DNA of 64,000 bases from Maricaulis sp. (GCF_015665295.1 NZ_JADFAJ010000023.1:53900-117899), one strand, 5' to 3'. Shown: positions 1 through 10,968, counted from the first letter of the stretch. Notes: a model not told the origin generated them from the sequence alone. Numbers and translations: made by a program.

Positions 1-63
1 ACGCACGGCTATCCGGCGATGCTGGCCAAGGCGGTGCGGCCAGAGGCACAACAGGCCGCCTGA
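1..63 (+). CDS. C-terminal end of an unidentified protein (5' end outside window)
   Basis: An open frame from base 1 encodes about 20 residues ending in PEAQQAA and a TGA stop at 61-63. It lies on the same strand as the following ABC transporter genes, about 75 bp upstream of them, so it could belong to the same operon. Too little is present to name it. Confidence 0.45.
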   Translation, partial: THGYPAMLAKAVRPEAQQAA

Positions 64-138
64 GGCGTCATGTCGCCTCGCATCGGGCTGCCCGGCCTGC
101 GATGAACAGACGAAGCGGACACCGGAAGGAGCACGGTT

Positions 139-888
139 GTGACGCGGACAAGGTCAACCGCAGCCCGCCGGTTCCAGACTGGCGGGCCGGCCTGTTTCGA
201 AACGCGAGGCCTGTCCCGCGATTTCGGAGAAGGTCCGACACGCGTCCGGGCGCTGCGGGGGGTCGACCTTACTATCCCGGCCGGTGAGGTCGTTGTCCTG
301 CTGGGCGCATCCGGATCAGGCAAGTCCACCCTGCTCAATATTCTCGGCGGCCTGGACCGCGCGACGGATGGTGATTTCAGGTTCCGCGGGCGCGACATGA
401 CCCGAATCAACGAAGCCGAGCTGACCCGGTTCAGGCGCGACCATGTCGGTTTCGTTTTCCAGTTCTACAACCTCATGCCCAGTCTCACAGCCCGGGAAAA
501 TGTGGAGCTGGTCACCGAGATTGCCAGCCACCCCATGCCGGCGCACGACGCGCTGGACCTGGTCGGCCTGAGCGACCGCGCCGATCACTTTCCCTCGGAA
601 ATGTCAGGCGGCGAACAACAGCGTGTCGCGATCGCCCGAGCGATCGCCAAGCGTCCGGAAGTCATGCTGTGTGACGAGCCAACCGGAGCGCTGGACAGCG
701 CCACCGGCGTTCGGGTCTTGCAGGCGCTGAAACGGGTCAACCGCGAACTTGGGTCTACCGTCCTTCTGATCACCCACAATGCCGGTGTGGCCGCCATGGC
801 CGACCGCGTCATCATACTGGCCGATGGCCAGGTGCGTGAAGAACGGGTCAATGACGCCCCGGTCGATCCGGAGGCCCTGAGCTGGTGA
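139..888 (+). CDS. ABC transporter ATP-binding protein, MacB/LolD-like
   Basis: This is the ATPase subunit of an export-type ABC transporter (249 aa). It has a Walker A (GASGSGKS, about residues 56-63), a Q-loop (VFQFYN, near 108), the signature MSGGEQQR (155-162), a Walker [13 protein letters not shown] (175-186) and an H-loop LLITHN. The [17 protein letters not shown] stretch is typical of the LolD/MacB branch that powers FtsX-type permeases. The GTG start is chosen because AGGAG lies 7 bases upstream. The stop overlaps the start of the permease gene by 4 bp, so the two are probably translationally coupled. The substrate cannot be told from sequence. Confidence 0.9.
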   Translation: MTRTRSTAARRFQTGGPACFETRGLSRDFGEGPTRVRALRGVDLTIPAGEVVVLLGASGSGKSTLLNILGGLDRATDGDFRFRGRDMTRINEAELTRFRRDHVGFVFQFYNLMPSLTARENVELVTEIASHPMPAHDALDLVGLSDRADHFPSEMSGGEQQRVAIARAIAKRPEVMLCDEPTGALDSATGVRVLQALKRVNRELGSTVLLITHNAGVAAMADRVIILADGQVREERVNDAPVDPEALSW

Positions 889-3284
889 GCGGCGGTCGTC
901 GGGATATGGCCGCCGCGCTGCCGGCACGGCTGGATCGCAAGATGGTGCGGGACTTGTGGGCCATCCGGCTCCAGGCCCTGGCCATCGCGCTCGTGGTGGC
1001 CGCCGGTGTCGCCGTCCATGTCGTCGCCGCGGGCATGCTGGACAGTCTGCAGGAAACCCGGGACGCCTATTATGATCGATACCGGTTCGCCGATGTCTGG
1101 GCCCCGGTCGTGCGGGCACCCGACAGTGCCGCGGAGGCGCTGCGCGACATCCCGGGCATCGCCAGCGTCCAGACCCGGGTGCGCGAGGCCGCCTTGTTTG
1201 ACATGCCCGGCCTGTCTGCTCCTGCCACCGGCGTTATGCTTTCGCTGCCCGAGACCGGGCTGGCTGCCGTCAACCGGATTCACATGACCGCCGGCCGCCG
1301 CCCGCGCACCGGCGAGCGCGACGCAATCGTGCTGCTGGACGGTTTCGCCCGTGCTCACAATCTGGCCGTCGGCGAGACGGTCATGGCAACCATCCGCGGA
1401 GGGCGCGAGCAGTTCCGCGTGGTCGGCACCGCCCTGTCGCCGGAATATGTCTACGCCATCGCGCCCGGCCAGCTGGTACCCGATCCGCGCCTGTTCGGCG
1501 TCGCCTGGATGGGTCGCGAGGCCCTGGAGCAGGCCGCCGACGCGACCGGCGCTTTCACCGAGGTCGCCTTGACGCTGCAGCCCGGGGCCAGCGAACCGGC
1601 CGTCATTGATGCTCTGGACCGGCAGCTTTCCCCCTGGGGCGCCCCGGGAGCCTATGGCCGGGAGGACCACTTTTCCGACGCCTTTGTATCAAGCGAGATC
1701 AACCAGCTGGACACCATGGCGTCCTTGCTGCCGCCAGTCTTTCTGCTCGTGGCCGCCTTTCTGGTGAATGTCGTGCTGACCCGGTTGATCGCCATGGAGC
1801 GCGCCCAGATCGGTCTGCTGAAGGCTTTCGGCTACAGTTCAAGCGCCGTCATCACCCACTACGCCAAATTTGCCCTGGTCATCGGGTTTGCCGGCCTGGC
1901 GCTCGGCCTGGGAGGCGGCGTTTGGCTGGGCCGCCTGATGGCGGCCATGTACATCGAATACTATCACTTTCCCTTCCTGCTTTTCGAACTGCCCGCCTCC
2001 ATCTACGCCTCCTCCTTGATCGTCACCCTGGTTGCGGTCGGTGGCGGGGCTGTCCTGGCCGGGCTGCGCACGGCACGGCTTTCTCCGGCCGAGGCGATGC
2101 GGCCCTCTCCGCCGCCGGATTATTCCCGGGCGCTCGGTGCCACGCTGGCGCGCTGGCGGCGTTTCGACCAGCAATCGCGGATGATCCTGCGCCATGTCCT
2201 GCGCTGGCCGGCGCGCGCCGCCTTCACCCTCGCAGGTATCGCCGTCTCCGGCGCGCTGCTGGTCTCGTCCATGTACTTCCTCGACGCGATGGATGCGATG
2301 ATCGACGCCCATTTCAACCTCGCCAACCGGCAGGATGTTTCTGTCACGCTGGTCGAGCCCCGTTCGCGGGCCGCCCTGCATGAGATTGCGCGTCTTCCGG
2401 GGGTCCTGGCTGCCGAGCCGGTGCGCCATGCGCCGGCGCGCCTTCGCTTTGCCGGGCATGAGGAACGTGTCGCCCTGACCGGGGCACCGCAGGACGCAAG
2501 CCTGTCCCGCCTGATCGGCGCGGACAACTTGCCGGTCACGCCGCCGCCGGGCGGGCTGATCCTCTCGCGCGATATCGCCACGCCCCTGGGCCTGCGTGCC
2601 GGGGATTGGGTCGAGGTGGAGATCACCGAGGGCCACCGTCCCGTCTTCTTCCTGCCGGTCAGCAATGTCGTCACAACGCTGATCGGGTCCGGCGCCCTCA
2701 TCAATATCAGTGACCTCAACGCCCTGATGGGCGAGAGCGACATGATCACCGGCGCCGTGCTTCGGATCGACCCGGATCGGGCCGATGCCCTCTACACAGC
2801 GCTGAAGGATGCCCCGGGCGTCGCGGAAGTCGGCCTGCAAAACGAGGCCCGGCGCCGCTTCCAGGCGATCATGGACGAGGTCATTGGCGCCTCCATTTTC
2901 ATCTACACCGTCTTCGCCGGCCTGATCGCAGTCGGTGTGGTCTATAACAGCGTGCGGATCGCCTTCTCCGAGCGCGAGCACGAACTCGCCGTGCTGCGCG
3001 TCCTCGGCTTCAGCCGCGGCGAAGTCGCCTACGTCCTGCTCGGCGAGATCGCGCTATTGACCCTGCTCGCCCTGCCGCTGGGCGCCGCACTGGGCGCCGG
3101 CCTGTCCTGGTACTTCTCCCGCGCCATGAGCTCGGACCTGTTTCGCCTGCCCTTTATCATCGATCCCAGTACCTTCGGCTATTCTGCCCTTGTCGTCGTG
3201 GTCGTCGCCCTGTCCTCGGGCCTGATGGTCCGGGCTCGGCTCAACCGGCTCGACATGGTCACCGCACTGAAAACGGGAGACTAG
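885..3284 (+). CDS. FtsX-like ABC transporter permease, two-domain
   Basis: Large inner-membrane permease (799 aa) with two FtsX-type halves. An N-terminal helix near residues 25-50 is followed by a periplasmic domain. A first three-helix bundle lies at about 275-400, another single helix and periplasmic domain at about 435-660, and the last three helices at about 665-790, with the typical [19 protein letters not shown] segment just after the first of these. This architecture occurs in macrolide, lipid or peptide exporters working with a LolD-like ATPase and a HlyD adaptor, as found here. Translation starts at a GTG overlapping the ATPase stop (GTGA). The adaptor gene begins 9 bp after the stop. 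Confidence 0.87.
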   Translation: MSGGRRDMAAALPARLDRKMVRDLWAIRLQALAIALVVAAGVAVHVVAAGMLDSLQETRDAYYDRYRFADVWAPVVRAPDSAAEALRDIPGIASVQTRVREAALFDMPGLSAPATGVMLSLPETGLAAVNRIHMTAGRRPRTGERDAIVLLDGFARAHNLAVGETVMATIRGGREQFRVVGTALSPEYVYAIAPGQLVPDPRLFGVAWMGREALEQAADATGAFTEVALTLQPGASEPAVIDALDRQLSPWGAPGAYGREDHFSDAFVSSEINQLDTMASLLPPVFLLVAAFLVNVVLTRLIAMERAQIGLLKAFGYSSSAVITHYAKFALVIGFAGLALGLGGGVWLGRLMAAMYIEYYHFPFLLFELPASIYASSLIVTLVAVGGGAVLAGLRTARLSPAEAMRPSPPPDYSRALGATLARWRRFDQQSRMILRHVLRWPARAAFTLAGIAVSGALLVSSMYFLDAMDAMIDAHFNLANRQDVSVTLVEPRSRAALHEIARLPGVLAAEPVRHAPARLRFAGHEERVALTGAPQDASLSRLIGADNLPVTPPPGGLILSRDIATPLGLRAGDWVEVEITEGHRPVFFLPVSNVVTTLIGSGALINISDLNALMGESDMITGAVLRIDPDRADALYTALKDAPGVAEVGLQNEARRRFQAIMDEVIGASIFIYTVFAGLIAVGVVYNSVRIAFSEREHELAVLRVLGFSRGEVAYVLLGEIALLTLLALPLGAALGAGLSWYFSRAMSSDLFRLPFIIDPSTFGYSALVVVVVALSSGLMVRARLNRLDMVTALKTGD

Positions 3285-3293
3285 GAAACCGTC

Positions 3294-4499
3294 ATGACGC
3301 TTCGCTTTCGGACCGTATTCTGGACCGCCGCCGCCCTGACCGTGCTGGTCACCCTCATCTGGAGTTTCTGGCCGGAACCGGTCCGCGTTGATATCGCGCG
3401 GGCCGCCATCGCCCCGATGACGGTGGAAATCCGCGATGAGGGTCGCACCCGGATCCGCGATGTCTATGCCATCGCCGCGCCGGTCTCCGGCCGCCTCCTG
3501 CGCATCGACCTGGAACCGGGCGACCGGATCGAAACCGGCGATGTCCTGGCCCGCATCCTGCCGTCCGAGCCCTCCATTCTGGATACCCGCAGCCAGGGCG
3601 AGGCAGAGGCTGCCATCCACCTCGCCGAAGCGGCGCTTTCGGCGGCCCGTGCCGACGCCCAGACAGCCACCTCCGCGCTGGATCTGGCCCGTGAAGACCA
3701 CACCCGGATCGCCCGACTGCGCGCGACCGGAACGGCCTCGCAGGCCCAACTTGATCGCGCCGCTGCAGAGCTGCGCAGCGCCCAGGCCGCAGCCATCCGG
3801 GCCCAGGCGGCCATCCGCATGCGCGAGGCCGAGATCGAGGCGGCCCGCATCCATTTGCACGGCGCCGGATCCGGCCCTCAGACCGGTGAGATCTTCGACA
3901 TTCGCTCCCCCATCGATGGCGTCGTCCTCCAGGTCAGCCGGGAAAGCGAAGGCCCGGTCGCCGCCGGCGCTTCCTTGCTCGAGATCGGCGACCCGGCCGG
4001 ACTCGAAATCGTCGCCGAATTCCTGTCGGCCGATGCGGTGCAGACAGGGCCGGGCGATACGGCCAGCATCACCGGCTGGCGCCGTGACGCTCCGCCGCTG
4101 CCCGCGCGGGTGCGCCGTGTGGAGCCCTATGGTTTCGAACAATATTCCCCGCTCGGCGTCGAGGAACAGCGGGTCAATATCGTGCTGGACTTCACCGGCC
4201 CGCCGGACGACTTGGGAAAGCTGGGTCATGGCTATCGGGTCGAGACCGCCATCACGGTGTGGCAACGCGATGATGCCCTGCAAATCCCCGTCGCCGCCCT
4301 CTTTCGCCATGACCGGGAGTGGGCCGTCTACCGCATCATTACCAATCGCGCCCGCCTGACCCCGGTCGTGATCGGGCGGGATAACGGCATCCAGGCCGAA
4401 ATCCTCTCAGGCCTGTCGGCAGGTGATCGCGTCATTCTCTATCCAGGCGAGGGGGTTGCCGACGGCGTGGTGGTACGGGAAAGGTCCGTGACGGAATAG
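3294..4499 (+). CDS. HlyD/MacA-family periplasmic adaptor (membrane fusion) protein
   Basis: 401 aa adaptor expected to bridge the inner-membrane exporter to the outer membrane. An N-terminal signal-anchor helix (about residues 8-25) precedes a split biotinyl-lipoyl domain. The halves lie near 60-85, with RLLRIDLEPGDRIETGDVLA, and near 200-230, with IRSPIDGVVLQVS. Between them is an Ala-rich coiled-coil hairpin (about 100-190). Beta-barrel and membrane-proximal domains follow, with GYRVETAI and GLSAGDRVILYPGEGVADG near the C-terminus. AGGA precedes the ATG. No TolC-like gene is next to it in this window. It converges with the serine hydrolase gene. Confidence 0.9.
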   Translation: MTLRFRTVFWTAAALTVLVTLIWSFWPEPVRVDIARAAIAPMTVEIRDEGRTRIRDVYAIAAPVSGRLLRIDLEPGDRIETGDVLARILPSEPSILDTRSQGEAEAAIHLAEAALSAARADAQTATSALDLAREDHTRIARLRATGTASQAQLDRAAAELRSAQAAAIRAQAAIRMREAEIEAARIHLHGAGSGPQTGEIFDIRSPIDGVVLQVSRESEGPVAAGASLLEIGDPAGLEIVAEFLSADAVQTGPGDTASITGWRRDAPPLPARVRRVEPYGFEQYSPLGVEEQRVNIVLDFTGPPDDLGKLGHGYRVETAITVWQRDDALQIPVAALFRHDREWAVYRIITNRARLTPVVIGRDNGIQAEILSGLSAGDRVILYPGEGVADGVVVRERSVTE

Positions 4500-4556
4500 G
4501 GATCAGGCAGGCGCACGCGCACACGCGCGAATGCGGTGCAGGCCGCCGCCCCGAAC

Positions 4557-5825
4557 CTAGTCCCCGGCGGGATAGAACGCCGCCTGCATCGCCCGCTGGG
4601 TGAGCGGCTGCAGCTCGGGCATGCCGGGACCGGCATTGCGCTGGACCATGCCGACAAAGACGATGTCATGCGCAGGGTCGACCCAGAACCAGGTCATGGC
4701 CCGGCCATCCCACAGATAGGTGCCCTCGCCCACGGCCACGCCGCCCAGCCGCGGATCGGTCACCACGACGCCGTTATAGCCGTACTGGTAGCCCGGCCGG
4801 ATCTGCTGGAAACCGATCCCGAACCCGCCCGCCGCCACGGCATGGCTGATCTGGTTGGTCATGATCGTCTCGACAGAGGCCTCGGTCAGCACGCGCACGC
4901 CGTCCAGCTCGCCACCGCCCAGCAACATGCGACCGAAGCGCAGGAAATCATCCGCCGTCGAGAACAGCCCGCCGCCGCCCCAGGCGAAGCCCGGCTCGGT
5001 GAAGGGGTCGATGAAAAGCCCGTCCGACGTGTTTTCCGGCTGCAGCCGGCCATCGCGCCAGTCATAATTCGTGGCCAGACGATCGGCCCCGGCCGGATCA
5101 ACGGAAAAGCCGGTATCCGCCATGGCCAGCGGCGTGAAGATATGATCGCGCATATAGTCCGACAGGCTCTGCCCGCTCAGCCGCTCGATGATGACGCCCT
5201 GCAGGTCCATCGACACCGAATAACGCCACTCACTGCCCGGCTCGGCATTCAATGGCAGGCTGGCCATGGTCTCGATGAAATCGTCGGACGACGGCGACGC
5301 CCACAGATTGGCCTCGCGATAGCGGTCATCCACCCAGCCTCCCAGGAAGCCATAGGAGAAGCCCGCAGTGTGGGTCATCAGCTGAGCCATGGTCGGCGAA
5401 CGCACCGGCGGCGTGATGACCGGCTCACCCTCCGCATCCAGCCCGCGAAACACGCCGACATCCGCCAGCTCGGGCAGATAGGCGGCAACCGGGTCATCGG
5501 GATGCCACAGCCCCTGCTCATAAAGCTGCATCATCGCCACGGCGGTCACCGGCTTGGTCATGGAATAGATGCGCACGATCGTGTCGGCCCGCATCGGCGC
5601 GCCGCTCTCCAGATCCCGCACGCCCTGCCCCCAGCGTCCGATGAGCGCGTCATCCTGCCAGACCGCCACGGCGACACCGGCAAGCTCCCCGTCATCGATC
5701 AGGGGCTGAAGTGCCTGCGCGACCGGCTCGATAACGACAGGCTCAGAGCCATCCTCAGGCCCGGCCTCTGGTCCCGCCGAGCACGCTGCCAGCACCAGAG
5801 CCGTCAGTCCCGCCACAATCCGCAT
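4557..5825 (-). CDS. Serine hydrolase, beta-lactamase class C / esterase family, predicted lipoprotein
   Basis: 422 aa member of the beta-lactamase-related (PF00144-type) serine hydrolases. The catalytic SxxK is S88-M-T-K91, followed by PVTAVAMMQL. A YSV tyrosine motif sits near residue 215 (EWRYSVSMD). The N-terminus has a lipobox VLAAC with Cys15, so a lipoprotein is predicted. An upstream in-frame ATG (5867) would put a hydrophilic 14-residue tail before the signal peptide, so I chose the ATG at 5825. Family members include esterases, D-amino-acid amidases and penicillin-binding-like proteins. Resistance activity cannot be assumed. Confidence 0.88.
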   Translation of the reverse strand: MRIVAGLTALVLAACSAGPEAGPEDGSEPVVIEPVAQALQPLIDDGELAGVAVAVWQDDALIGRWGQGVRDLESGAPMRADTIVRIYSMTKPVTAVAMMQLYEQGLWHPDDPVAAYLPELADVGVFRGLDAEGEPVITPPVRSPTMAQLMTHTAGFSYGFLGGWVDDRYREANLWASPSSDDFIETMASLPLNAEPGSEWRYSVSMDLQGVIIERLSGQSLSDYMRDHIFTPLAMADTGFSVDPAGADRLATNYDWRDGRLQPENTSDGLFIDPFTEPGFAWGGGGLFSTADDFLRFGRMLLGGGELDGVRVLTEASVETIMTNQISHAVAAGGFGIGFQQIRPGYQYGYNGVVVTDPRLGGVAVGEGTYLWDGRAMTWFWVDPAHDIVFVGMVQRNAGPGMPELQPLTQRAMQAAFYPAGD

Positions 5826-5947
5826 GCTGAAACTCCCGTGTGCCGCCTTCTCCGGCAAGCCTCTCACAAGCCAGTGTTAGCGCCAACAGAAGATGTGGTG
5901 AAAGCGCGCGCGAGCGCGGAACGATCCATACATCGCTTGTGCACACA

Positions 5948-6110
5948 TGGCCTTCGGCCACCCCATCGACCCGCCGCTGCGCGCCGGGCCACTTCCCCAC
6001 TATGTGGGGAAGAAAACAATCCCGGATCGGCCTTTCCTCCCCACATCGTGGGGAGGTGGATCGCCGCAAAGCGGCGAGACGGAGGGGCGCCGCCGCAGGC
6101 GGCGGGGTAC
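5948..6110. repeat. Composite palindromic (REP/BIME-like) intergenic element
   Basis: Five inverted repeats are packed into about 160 bp. They are TGGCC/GGCCA around 5948-5960, CTTCCCCAC/GTGGGGAAG at 5992-6012, CCTCCCCAC/GTGGGGAGG at 6036-6056, TCGCCGC/GCGGCGA at 6061-6077 and GCCGCC/GGCGGC at 6089-6103. The element ends 3 bp from the pccB stop. It looks like a dispersed alphaproteobacterial REP-type element and may also serve as the 3' hairpin of the pccB transcript. Only one copy is in the window, so its repetitive nature is inferred from its form. Confidence 0.65.
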
Positions 6111-6112
6111 CC

Positions 6113-7645
<1,533 letters not shown>

Positions 7646-7682
7646 GGCCAATCCTTCCCCCGTCGGGATTCTTGTTATGCGC

Positions 7683-7712
7683 CAGATAGCAGACCCGCGA
7701 ACGCTTTCGCAA
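7683..7712 (-). promoter_or_regulatory. Possible pccB promoter
   Basis: On the minus strand TTGCGA (-35) is separated by 18 bp from TATCTG (-10), inside a GCTATCTG context like the Caulobacter GCTANAWC element. Transcription would begin about 30 nt upstream of the pccB ATG. Confidence 0.35.
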
Positions 7713-7791
7713 TCAAGCTGGTACGCCAGTCACAGGTCGTCCGGCGCAGGGATTGCAGCTGGACAGGCACAACGAATTTGGGGACTGGCGC

Positions 7792-8886
7792 ATGGGCAGC
7801 CAAAACTTGCGGACCGAAGTTGTGAAGATCGACGGGCTTGGCGCGTCGGAATGCGAAGCCTGGAACGCGTTTCGCGCCACAACACCGTCACTTGGCTCAC
7901 CCTATTTCACGCATGAATTTACACGCGCTGTCGCCCGGACCCGCCCGGACACCCGCATCGCAATCCTGCACCGAAACGGGACAATTTCGGGATTTCTGCC
8001 GCTCCATTTGTCCCGTTCGGGTGTGGCACGGCCGATTGGCGGACCGCTCGGCGACCATCACGGGCTGATCACCGACACCCCGGATCTGGATGTCGAGGCC
8101 GCGCTGGCCGGCACCGGATTCGGCATTTTCAACTTTCATGGTGCCCTCGCCGGACAAGCCAGTTTCGCCCGGGCTGCCACCCGCCCGGCGGAAACCTCCT
8201 GGGTCTCGGACCTGTCCGCCGGCTATGACAGTTTCCTCGAGGACTGCGCCCGAGAAGACGCCAAGGCGATGCGGAATATCCGCGCCCGCCAGCGCAAGCT
8301 GGCCGAGATGGGCGATGCGGTCGTGTTTCGCCTCGATGACCGGCGGCCGGAAGCGCTGCGTGCCGTCATCGAGACCAAGCGCGCACAATACCGCCGTACG
8401 GGGGCGCTCGACGTTTTCGTGGCGAGCTGGGCCCGAAAGCTGATCGAGGACCTTTTCGAGACCGATACACCGACCTTTGCCGGCCTGCTGTCGACCGTAG
8501 AGATCGAGGGTGAGCTCGCCGCCGCACATTTCGGCATGCGCTCGGATCGCGCACTGCACTACTGGTTCCCGGTCTATTGGCCGGAATTCTCCAAGCTGGG
8601 CCCGGGCCTGACGCTCTATCTCGAAATCGCGCGCTTCCTCGAATCCCGCGGGATCAAGGAAATTCATCTCGGGCCGGGCGATTACGACTTCAAACGCCGC
8701 CTCTCCAATGCCGGTTTCGATGTGCTTGGGGGCCGGCTCGAGCGCCCGTCGCTTGCGCACGCAATCGTTCGCACCGGCCAGCTTGTCGACCGCACAGCCC
8801 AGGCCCTTCCGCTTGGACGTGTCTCAAACTGGCCCGCCAAGGCCTTTCGCCGCCTCGACAAATGGGCGGCAGTTCACGCCTTCTAG
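7792..8886 (+). CDS. GNAT / FemAB-like N-acyltransferase
   Basis: 364 aa protein of the large double-GNAT type (Acetyltransf_6/BioF2-like, related to FemAB and CelD). The N half carries FLPLHLSRSGVARPIGGPLGDHHGLI. A central region has an RNIRARQRKL basic helix. The C half has HFGMRSDRALHYWFPVYWPEFSKLGPGLTLYLEIARFL and IHLGPGDYDFKRRL, a typical ending of this family. The family moves aminoacyl or acyl groups, often in polysaccharide export or cell-envelope settings. The substrate here is unknown. The ATG at 7792 (GGGGA upstream) is preferred to a TTG at 7753. The next gene starts 13 bp downstream with its AGGAGG overlapping the stop, so the two likely form an operon. Confidence 0.75.
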   Translation: MGSQNLRTEVVKIDGLGASECEAWNAFRATTPSLGSPYFTHEFTRAVARTRPDTRIAILHRNGTISGFLPLHLSRSGVARPIGGPLGDHHGLITDTPDLDVEAALAGTGFGIFNFHGALAGQASFARAATRPAETSWVSDLSAGYDSFLEDCAREDAKAMRNIRARQRKLAEMGDAVVFRLDDRRPEALRAVIETKRAQYRRTGALDVFVASWARKLIEDLFETDTPTFAGLLSTVEIEGELAAAHFGMRSDRALHYWFPVYWPEFSKLGPGLTLYLEIARFLESRGIKEIHLGPGDYDFKRRLSNAGFDVLGGRLERPSLAHAIVRTGQLVDRTAQALPLGRVSNWPAKAFRRLDKWAAVHAF

Positions 8887-8899
8887 GAGGCCGATCCCG

Positions 8900-9688
8900 A
8901 TGACCACATTCTTCTCGCCCGACGGCTCGATTGACGCGCCCCTGCAGGCCTTCGGATTCGCGGTCGCCGTCGCGCTCGCAATGGCCATCGCCGTGAAGGT
9001 CCTCTGGCGCGGGATGGGCCGGATCGGACCGGTCGGGATGATGCGGCAGGGTCTCGACCTCGACATGCTGGCCCTGTTCGCGCTGGTTCAGCTGGCCGCG
9101 CTCAATCTGTTCGACCACACCGTCCGGCCCCTCGCCGGCGTTTTCCGGCCCGAAGTGGGCGATGGCGGCCTGATCGAGAACCTCACCATCCTGCTGATGC
9201 TGTTTCCGGTGGCGCTGACCGCCGAGCGCATCTGGCAGCGCAATCGCGATACCGCCTTCGGCGGCGTCTGCCTGGTCGCGACCGCGCTGGTCCTGATCCT
9301 TGCTTTTGGGGAAGAGGTCAGCTGGGGCCAGCACTGGCTGGGTTTTACGCCGCCGGACGCCGTGCTGCAGAGCAATCTCCAGGAAGAGTTCAACCTGCAC
9401 AACTACATCCCGCCATCGACGATGGAGGCCCTCTACTACGGCCTGGGGCTTGGCCTCCTGGTGCTGGGCGCCCGCCTTGGCTCCATTGTGGAAGCCCCCC
9501 GGGGCGACCGCGTGCTGCTGCCCCTGCGGGCCCTGCTGCTTCTGAGCGGTGTGCTGATGTGTCACCACATCTTCCAGGAACTGGCAGAACTGGCCGTGAT
9601 TGCCACCGGCTTTTTGATCTGGAACCGGATGGACGAAGGGCGGCTGCGTTTCCGCGAAGGCCCGGTGCGCACGCTGGCCGCTATCTAG
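8900..9688 (+). CDS. Conserved integral membrane protein of unknown function
   Basis: 262 aa, mostly hydrophobic, with about six predicted helices (roughly residues 18-38, 55-75, 95-112, 120-138, 178-200 and 210-235). Between helices 4 and 5 lies a striking conserved-looking stretch FGEEVSWGQHWLGF followed by NLQEEFNLHN. I recall similar E-E-x-SWGQ...NLHN motifs in uncharacterised bacterial membrane proteins, but no function. The start is fixed by a perfect AGGAGG 9 bases upstream of the ATG. A longer in-frame opening upstream overlaps the GNAT gene and is rejected. The gene's last 8 bp overlap the convergent grpB-like gene. Confidence 0.75.
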   Translation: MTTFFSPDGSIDAPLQAFGFAVAVALAMAIAVKVLWRGMGRIGPVGMMRQGLDLDMLALFALVQLAALNLFDHTVRPLAGVFRPEVGDGGLIENLTILLMLFPVALTAERIWQRNRDTAFGGVCLVATALVLILAFGEEVSWGQHWLGFTPPDAVLQSNLQEEFNLHNYIPPSTMEALYYGLGLGLLVLGARLGSIVEAPRGDRVLLPLRALLLLSGVLMCHHIFQELAELAVIATGFLIWNRMDEGRLRFREGPVRTLAAI

Positions 9689-10196
9689 CCGCCCAGGCCA
9701 GCGCCCGCGCCTCGATCTGCGAAACCAGTTCTGACTTGGCTGACTGGTAGGCCTCGCCGGACAGGGCGCCACGAGCGGTCAGGGCCAGCTTGTGCGCGCC
9801 ATAGCGCCGCGCCTCCTCCTGATGCTCCCTGAGATAGTCGCGAAAGACAAGGTGGCGCCGAAACCCCTCGCTCCCGCACAGATAGGCATGGATATGGGCG
9901 AGCCGGCTTCCGTCCGCTGCCTCGCGACGAAAATAGCGACGCCCCGGCAGACCATATTCCCCCTTCACCTGATAGCCTGCCTCCCGCATGGCGGCAGAGC
10001 AGGCATCAAGCCGCTCCAGACTGTCCACACTCACCAGGATATCAATGATGGGCTTGGCGGCCAGGCCGCGTACGGATGTGCTGCCGACATGCTCGATGCG
10101 GCCCGCGACGTCGCCCAGCAAAGTGGCCAGACGCTCGCGCTCAAGCTCGAAACGCGCAGACCAGCACGGGTCCCAGGCGCACACGGTCACCGCCAT
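9681..10196 (-). CDS. GrpB family protein (UPF0157, nucleotidyltransferase fold)
   Basis: 171 aa. It has the GrpB pattern: WSARFELERERL, then RIEHVGSTSVRGLAAKPIIDILVSV, which is the GS-x-D/E core of the nucleotidyltransferase fold, then HIHAYLCGSEGFRRHLVFRDYLREH. The family resembles minimal nucleotidyltransferases and its biochemical role is not well established. The ATG at 10196 starts 5 bp after the stop of the 2OG oxygenase gene, so the two are likely co-transcribed. Confidence 0.85.
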   Translation of the reverse strand: MAVTVCAWDPCWSARFELERERLATLLGDVAGRIEHVGSTSVRGLAAKPIIDILVSVDSLERLDACSAAMREAGYQVKGEYGLPGRRYFRREAADGSRLAHIHAYLCGSEGFRRHLVFRDYLREHQEEARRYGAHKLALTARGALSGEAYQSAKSELVSQIEARALAWAAR

Positions 10197-10201
10197 GAGA
10201 T

Positions 10202-10915
10202 TTACTGGAACGGGTTCAGCTTTTTCAGGAAATACTGCAGGCCGCCACGGTTTTCCTTGCGGTCGAGCTCCTCCTGGGAGGTCAGGAAAGTGGTCTGCAC
10301 GACATAGCGCTCGCCCTCGAAGGGCAGATGCCCGTGCCAGGAATTGTCCGCGCGCAGGAAGGCGAAGACATAGCCGGCCAGCGGCGGCACTTCCTCGGTG
10401 AAATCCTCGAAATCCTTGGGCCCGTTGAGCACGCGGATACAGCCCGCACCCGTGCCATCCCACTCGGCATTGAGATAGGTCAGCATGGTCAGGATTTTCG
10501 ACTTCGAGTCGTTGTGGATCGGGCCGTCCGACAGCTGGGAAATCTTGCGCACCGTGATCATGCGCGGCTTCTCGGTGAAATCGACGCCGAACTTGTCTGT
10601 CAGCACCTGGGCCAGGTCCGGCGAGTTGAGGTCTTCCATGAGACGCTTGAACGCGCCACTGGCCTCGAGCTTGGAAAGCGGCAGATAGCCCGGCTTGTCG
10701 ATCGCAGGATAATCACGGCGCACGTCCGCCGCCTCGGTTTCGCTGAGCGCTGCCTCGGCAACGAGATAATTGTAGGGCTCGGTCCGCAAATTGGCGCGAC
10801 GCAGGGCGTCAAAATCGAGCATCCCGCCGGGGCCGGTCTTGCCGGGGTGCTCAGGGCCGGTGTGCGCAGGGCCGGTGTGCGCAGGGCCGGTTTGCCCTGG
10901 GACGATGTCAGCCAT
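10202..10915 (-). CDS. 2OG-Fe(II) oxygenase family protein
   Basis: 237 aa with a jelly-roll 2-oxoglutarate/Fe(II) dioxygenase signature. The metal ligands H-x-D are in GPIHNDSKSK and the distal His is in NSWHGHLPF. The Arg of GERYVVQTTF is a candidate 2OG-carboxylate binder. TMLTYLNAEWDGTGAG is typical of prolyl-hydroxylase-like members. The N-terminus carries three near-exact five-residue repeats (TGPAH, TGPAH, TGPEH) that are probably disordered. The substrate is unknown. It lies between ATP12 and GrpB genes on the same strand. Confidence 0.8.
   Translation of the reverse strand: MADIVPGQTGPAHTGPAHTGPEHPGKTGPGGMLDFDALRRANLRTEPYNYLVAEAALSETEAADVRRDYPAIDKPGYLPLSKLEASGAFKRLMEDLNSPDLAQVLTDKFGVDFTEKPRMITVRKISQLSDGPIHNDSKSKILTMLTYLNAEWDGTGAGCIRVLNGPKDFEDFTEEVPPLAGYVFAFLRADNSWHGHLPFEGERYVVQTTFLTSQEELDRKENRGGLQYFLKKLNPFQ
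10846..10890. repeat. 15-bp tandem repeat, three units, in the 5' end of the 2OG oxygenase gene
   Basis: The units 10846-10860, 10861-10875 and 10876-10890 share GCAGGGCCGG cores. The last two are identical and the first differs at about two bases. The period is a multiple of three, so copy-number change would keep the frame and alter only the length of the TGPxH tail. Confidence 0.8.
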
Positions 10916-10968
10916 GATCCAGTCTCCGCAAAATCACGTGACGCAGGTTAGCCGTCTGACGTCCGGCA

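Noticed and set aside
4557..5825. Beta-lactam resistance gene
   Set aside because: The protein is in the beta-lactamase-related family, but such lipoprotein members are usually esterases or peptidases, and nothing specific to a resistance enzyme was seen.
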